A stretch of 10,113 bases of DNA from Candidatus Cloacimonadota bacterium (GTDB lineage Bacteria; Cloacimonadota; Cloacimonadia; JGIOTU-2). The notes below the pieces were generated by a model. It searched no databases. It was given only the letters and a program-made list of their open reading frames with translations, and was not told where the DNA came from. Location of the stretch: positions 1 through 10,113 of the forward strand of contig JAGGUR010000057.1 of the NCBI GenBank assembly GCA_021158425.1. Reading direction: 5' to 3'. Shown one piece after another: positions 6,723 through 10,113 of this stretch (its first letter is position 1; each line of letters opens with the position of its first letter). The position numbers and the translations under genes are program-made.

Positions 6723-9344
6723 TTAGCGTAGTAGATTAACTTTTTTGTTGAATGATTTCCCATTACCATATTTTATTTTGTACAAATAGATGCCGTTTGC
6801 CACCTGATTACCATTACTATCAAAACCATTCCAAATTTCTTTATAATCGCCTATCTGCAGATAAGAATTAATAATATTTATGATTTTTTGCCCTTTGATA
6901 TTGAAAACTTCAATTGTCACTTCTTGTGGTTTGGTTAAGGTAAAGGAGATATAATTGCTTTTACTAAAGGGGTTCGGGTAAACTTCAAAATTATGCAAAA
7001 TTCCAATATGTTCTTCATCAACACTGGAACCCGGTAAGGTCCAGATAACATCAATCTGGAAGTTGGTAGAATCAAGAAAAGATATGGTTGCAATTCCATT
7101 TTCAAAACCAAGTAAGGAACCTCCAATTATATTAGTTGGTTCATTGCCAGTATAGAATTCTACTTCGCACCCGTTACTGATATAACCATCAGCAGAATTT
7201 GAAGAAATATTTAGTGCTAAATTAGTTATTTCAGAACAGTGAACTATTGTTGTATCTTCATAAAAGATATTTTGCCCTTCTTTAACAAAAACATTTTTAG
7301 GAACCTGATTATCAATTCTGGAAATTACTAATATTTTTCCATCAAAAGAAACATCTTTTCCAAAGAAGTCTGTTGAAACTGTATTAATGTTAGGTTTCAC
7401 TAATGCAATAGTCATTTCATTGTCCCTTGAAATTGTTCCACCAATGCATGTTCCAAGGTTAATAGGATTGTATGTAATATCTTTTACTGTTGCAAGTGAA
7501 GGTATAAGAAATGAAGAGAAAAGAACATCTTCACCTGAAACTGATGCTTTGGTAACAGTGTGTTCAGCAAGAAAATTAAAAGTCCCATTATCATGATAGT
7601 CATTATAATTTGATAAGGTTTCTCCTTCTGTAGAATTGATAAAGAAATTTAAGTCAACATCATCTACTGAATATATTGAGCCATTAGCAGTGGGGGCAAA
7701 AGCATTACCGGTATCACCACCGCCATTCCCATGCAAAAGCCAATCATAAGTATGATTTTCTAATCCATCAACAAAATCAGTAATTACAAAATAGGAATTA
7801 TCAATAAAAGCTACACATCTTCTAAAATCAGTTTCTTGATAATTAGTGGAGACTTCAGCATAATCAAATTCATCTGTATCAAAAAAGTTTTCAATAAATG
7901 CATCTGTCCCTTCTGAAGTGGATGCCCCGGCTGCAGGCGGTCCATCGCCATCAACAAGAATCAAACTATGATTTTCTGCAAAACGGACGCTATCACGATA
8001 ATCCCAGCCAATATAACCACAATCCATAGCCAGAAGCTCTCCATAAGCATAGATAATAAAACTTGTATTATCAGGATGTTCATGAGTTCTGCCGCCTAAT
8101 CTTGCTTGTCCATTCTCACCTAAAAGGCACATATAGACTGCATCTTGGTCCCAACCACTACGAAAGACCGCTTGCCCTGAACCTGGTAAAAACTGAGTAG
8201 GAGAAAAATCCGGTTCTGTTGTGCCAATATAACTATTGTCATAAGCACAAATCATTTCAACATCCAAATTTCCAGAGCTTGCTTCAACAAAATATGGACG
8301 ACCTGATACAATATAGTCCCACGCATAAAGGTCATTGTCTAAATATCCAGCTAAAAAGCCATTAAAGTAATATGGATTTAGAAAACAATCATCAAAATTA
8401 GGACGAGCTCCATTGGGCATTCTAATTCTAATACCCCATTCTGCATTTTTATCTAATTGGTCATCCAAAAGAAGCGGGGGTAAATTTATACTACCATATA
8501 GTTCGGTCTCACCATTTACAAAATTGTAATGAGAGATTGCGAAAGGGATAAAATTAAAAGCACTGAATCCTTGATAATGAGCACCTTCTGCCCAACCTCC
8601 CTCTTCATCTACTAAATAGTCATGAAATTGGTCATGCAATTTATTCATACTATAATTTATCCATGTTTGAGGTTGCTCCCAATCATTTCCGCTCGTTTCA
8701 GTATTCAAAACTATTGCTGCCATACCCATTGCCGATGCAAATTTTACTCCATAATTAATTTGCTCACCAAATCCATTTAGCCACATCCAATAAAGAAAGT
8801 TTGAATAAGAATTATCTACAATTAAATCATAATAAAGTGATGATGCCACACCTTTTATTTGATTACGAACAGTGGTCTCATCTTCTCCGAAATCATAATC
8901 GTTACCTTTTAAACAATCATAAGCAATAGAAATCATTGATATTATTTCAGAATCCCAGAGGATGTTTTTGTATTTTTGAATCCAGTCGCCAGGAGCCGCA
9001 TACTCTCTATCAGCAACTAACAAATATTCCTTTGCCTTATCAGCATAGGCGATGTTATCTTCCATTAAGTAACGAAATGCTGCACATCGGCAGACTCTTG
9101 CTTTATCTCTTTCCATACTACAAGAGGAATAGGGAATATCAGATGCTGTAACCACCTTGGCATAGATCGTATCATAAGGCTCAATAGTAATTCTGTTACG
9201 AACAAGATTAATTGCTGCGTCGCTGGAGTCAATTAAGGTTCTAGGCCAATAAGTTTTCTCCGGATGCCAACTTCCCTGAGCAATAAGTGAAGTAGTTAAT
9301 AAGATTGAAAATAATAAAACGCATAGAGTTGTAATTTTTTTCAT
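6723..9344 (-). CDS. Secreted heparinase II/III-like polysaccharide lyase-family protein with C-terminal sorting domain
   Basis: This is an 873-residue exported protein whose central part matches the heparinase II/III-like superfamily, enzymes that cleave uronic-acid polysaccharides by beta-elimination. A signal peptide covers 1-22 (ending SLIA before Gln23). An alpha-helical toroid region (about 30-330) includes GGWAEGAHYQGF (249-260), whose Tyr257 fits the position of the family's catalytic Tyr. The beta-sandwich region starts near FRSGWD (394-399) and has HEHPD (421-425) followed by SF, equivalent to the family HxHxD--SF motif, then NHSLILVDG (458-466). A linker region leads to a C-terminal domain (about 783-873) with EVYPNPF, FNIKGQK, WNG-D and NGIYLYK, typical of type IX secretion sorting/FlgD-like tails. 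Substrate cannot be read from sequence. The start at 9344 has GGAGGT four bases upstream; an in-frame TTG at 9356 lies inside that ribosome site and is rejected. It is the first gene of the operon. Confidence 0.88.
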   Translation of the reverse strand: MKKITTLCVLLFSILLTTSLIAQGSWHPEKTYWPRTLIDSSDAAINLVRNRITIEPYDTIYAKVVTASDIPYSSCSMERDKARVCRCAAFRYLMEDNIAYADKAKEYLLVADREYAAPGDWIQKYKNILWDSEIISMISIAYDCLKGNDYDFGEDETTVRNQIKGVASSLYYDLIVDNSYSNFLYWMWLNGFGEQINYGVKFASAMGMAAIVLNTETSGNDWEQPQTWINYSMNKLHDQFHDYLVDEEGGWAEGAHYQGFSAFNFIPFAISHYNFVNGETELYGSINLPPLLLDDQLDKNAEWGIRIRMPNGARPNFDDCFLNPYYFNGFLAGYLDNDLYAWDYIVSGRPYFVEASSGNLDVEMICAYDNSYIGTTEPDFSPTQFLPGSGQAVFRSGWDQDAVYMCLLGENGQARLGGRTHEHPDNTSFIIYAYGELLAMDCGYIGWDYRDSVRFAENHSLILVDGDGPPAAGASTSEGTDAFIENFFDTDEFDYAEVSTNYQETDFRRCVAFIDNSYFVITDFVDGLENHTYDWLLHGNGGGDTGNAFAPTANGSIYSVDDVDLNFFINSTEGETLSNYNDYHDNGTFNFLAEHTVTKASVSGEDVLFSSFLIPSLATVKDITYNPINLGTCIGGTISRDNEMTIALVKPNINTVSTDFFGKDVSFDGKILVISRIDNQVPKNVFVKEGQNIFYEDTTIVHCSEITNLALNISSNSADGYISNGCEVEFYTGNEPTNIIGGSLLGFENGIATISFLDSTNFQIDVIWTLPGSSVDEEHIGILHNFEVYPNPFSKSNYISFTLTKPQEVTIEVFNIKGQKIINIINSYLQIGDYKEIWNGFDSNGNQVANGIYLYKIKYGNGKSFNKKVNLLR

Positions 9345-9430
9345 TGGTACCTCCAATATTATTTAATTTAGTTGAACCAATAACTTTTTAACACCGATTT
9401 AATATAAAAATGAATTTCAGAAAAATAATG
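9345..9430 (-). other. Intergenic gap between rnhB and the operon
   Basis: This AT-rich gap shows no hairpin terminator for rnhB and no well-spaced promoter. The TAATAT adjoining the ribosome site is too close to it to act as a -10 element. Either an unrecognised promoter lies here or the operon is reached by transcription from rnhB. Confidence 0.4.
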
Positions 9431-10060
9431 TCAATCTTTTCGTAAAAACTTTAAATAACTTTTTTTAATCGGCGAAAAAGTTTTTCTATGAATTGGAGTT
9501 ATACCATACTTAATTATTGCTTCTATATGCTTTTTTGTTGGATAACCTTTATTATGAAAAAAATCAAACTGCGGATACTTTTTATGATATTTAATCATCA
9601 AATTATCCCTTGTAACTTTTGCCAAAATAGAAGCAGCTGCAATACAAGAAAATTTTTGGTCACCCCTAATAACCGGCTTACCTTTAATTTTAATATATTG
9701 GTTGTTTGACTTGGTTGGAAGATATGGACCGTCTACCAAAAAATAATCAGCAAAAATTGCTATTTTGTTAATAGCCTCTCTCATTGCTAAAAAAGTAGCT
9801 TGCAATATGTTTATCTTATCAATTTTTTTTGAATTTACAATTGCCACTGCATAATCAACAGCACAGGATTTGATTTTTAAATAAAGTTCTTCTCTCTTAA
9901 TTTGTGATAATTTTTTAGAATCATTCAATCCAGGAATAATAATATTTTGTGGCAGAATAACAGCAGCAGCGACAACAGGTCCAGCGATAGGTCCCCTACC
10001 AGCTTCATCAATGCCAATAATTCTTGTGTAATTTTTAAATACTTTGTATTCGGAAATCAT
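9431..10060 (-). CDS. rnhB: Ribonuclease HII
   Basis: This 209-residue cytoplasmic enzyme cleaves the RNA strand of RNA-DNA hybrids and starts removal of single ribonucleotides misincorporated into DNA. The family's hallmark IGIDEAGRGPIAGP sits at 15-28, supplying Asp18, Glu19 and the Gly-Arg-Gly loop (21-23). LVDGP gives Asp110. The GDQKFSCIAAASILAKVTRD segment (133-152) holds the likely fourth metal ligand, Asp134. KGYPTKKH (171-178) holds Tyr173, the position of the ribonucleotide-sensing Tyr in this family. Length and all motifs are normal, so it should be active. Its ribosome site is weak (GAG six bases before ATG), and no better Met lies before the first motif. It ends in TGA, whereas its neighbours use TAA. 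A palindromic repeat begins only about 20 bases upstream of the start codon. Confidence 0.97.
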   Translation of the reverse strand: MISEYKVFKNYTRIIGIDEAGRGPIAGPVVAAAVILPQNIIIPGLNDSKKLSQIKREELYLKIKSCAVDYAVAIVNSKKIDKINILQATFLAMREAINKIAIFADYFLVDGPYLPTKSNNQYIKIKGKPVIRGDQKFSCIAAASILAKVTRDNLMIKYHKKYPQFDFFHNKGYPTKKHIEAIIKYGITPIHRKTFSPIKKSYLKFLRKD

Positions 10061-10065
10061 CCTAT

Positions 10066-10109
10066 TCTCGTTTCCAATTGCGTTCCCAAGCTGGGGCTTG
10101 GGAACGAGA
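10066..10109. repeat. Palindromic intergenic repeat (REP-like) upstream of rnhB
   Basis: A perfect 11-bp inverted repeat (CGTTCCCAAGC at 10081-10091, GCTTGGGAACG at 10096-10106) encloses a 4-base loop. A further arm TCTCGTTTCC (10066-10075) matches the reverse complement of GGGAACGAGA (10100-10109) at 9 of 10 positions, so alternative pairings are possible. From memory, GTTCCCAAGC--GCTTGGGAAC units recur as dispersed noncoding repeats in many bacterial genomes; only one copy is visible here. It has no adjacent T-run in the correct place for a terminator. It may continue past the window end. Confidence 0.7.
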
Positions 10110-10113
10110 GGGA

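Noticed and set aside
9345..9356. A TTG start at 9356 for the lyase-like protein
   Set aside because: The TTG overlaps the GGAGGT ribosome site that serves the ATG at 9344, and it would put Glu-Val-Pro ahead of the signal peptide.

Overview
This is an AT-rich bacterial window in which every convincing gene lies on the minus strand. In transcription order (right to left) it carries: rnhB (ribonuclease HII); a secreted heparinase II/III-like polysaccharide-lyase-family protein with a C-terminal type IX-like sorting/FlgD-like domain; a giant repeat-built lipoprotein of about 1277 residues; a DUF5723/PorV-like outer-membrane protein; a Rho-independent terminator; and an HtrA/Deg serine protease with one PDZ domain. 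The stop codons are TAA and TGA, consistent with the standard bacterial code.

The combination points to a Gram-negative member of the FCB superphylum: a YPNPF-type C-terminal domain that continues through a WNG-D-G-NG-YLYK pattern, a PorV/DUF5723-type barrel, and a lipoprotein whose mature start reads 'APEWDVEL'. The style resembles Candidatus Cloacimonadota or similar uncultivated lineages more than classical Bacteroidota. This is inferred from protein style only; no phylogenetic marker was tested.

The core is a compact three-gene operon (9344 to 1565). The second gene starts 15 bases after the first gene's stop. The third starts one base after the second's stop, and its Shine-Dalgarno sequence is made from the second gene's terminal Glu codons. 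A strong hairpin plus T6 closes the unit at 1514-1540. All three products carry export signals, so together they look like a cell-surface module: an exported sugar-polymer enzyme with a sorting tail, a very large surface or periplasmic lipoprotein, and an outer-membrane barrel. The sequence does not prove what the lipoprotein does. The upstream rnhB is an ordinary housekeeping gene that may or may not be cotranscribed. htrA, after the terminator, is a separate envelope-quality-control gene.

The most unusual object is the lipoprotein. It has five tandem 17-residue repeats near its N-terminus. It then has an alternating B-A-B-A-B series of divergent modules of about 130 residues, which behaves as a tandemly repeated unit of about 260 residues, followed by a distinct C-terminal part.

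Both ends of the window hold palindromic, repeat-like noncoding DNA (about 1-74 and 10066-10109). This would fit a contig that ends where dispersed repeats broke the assembly.
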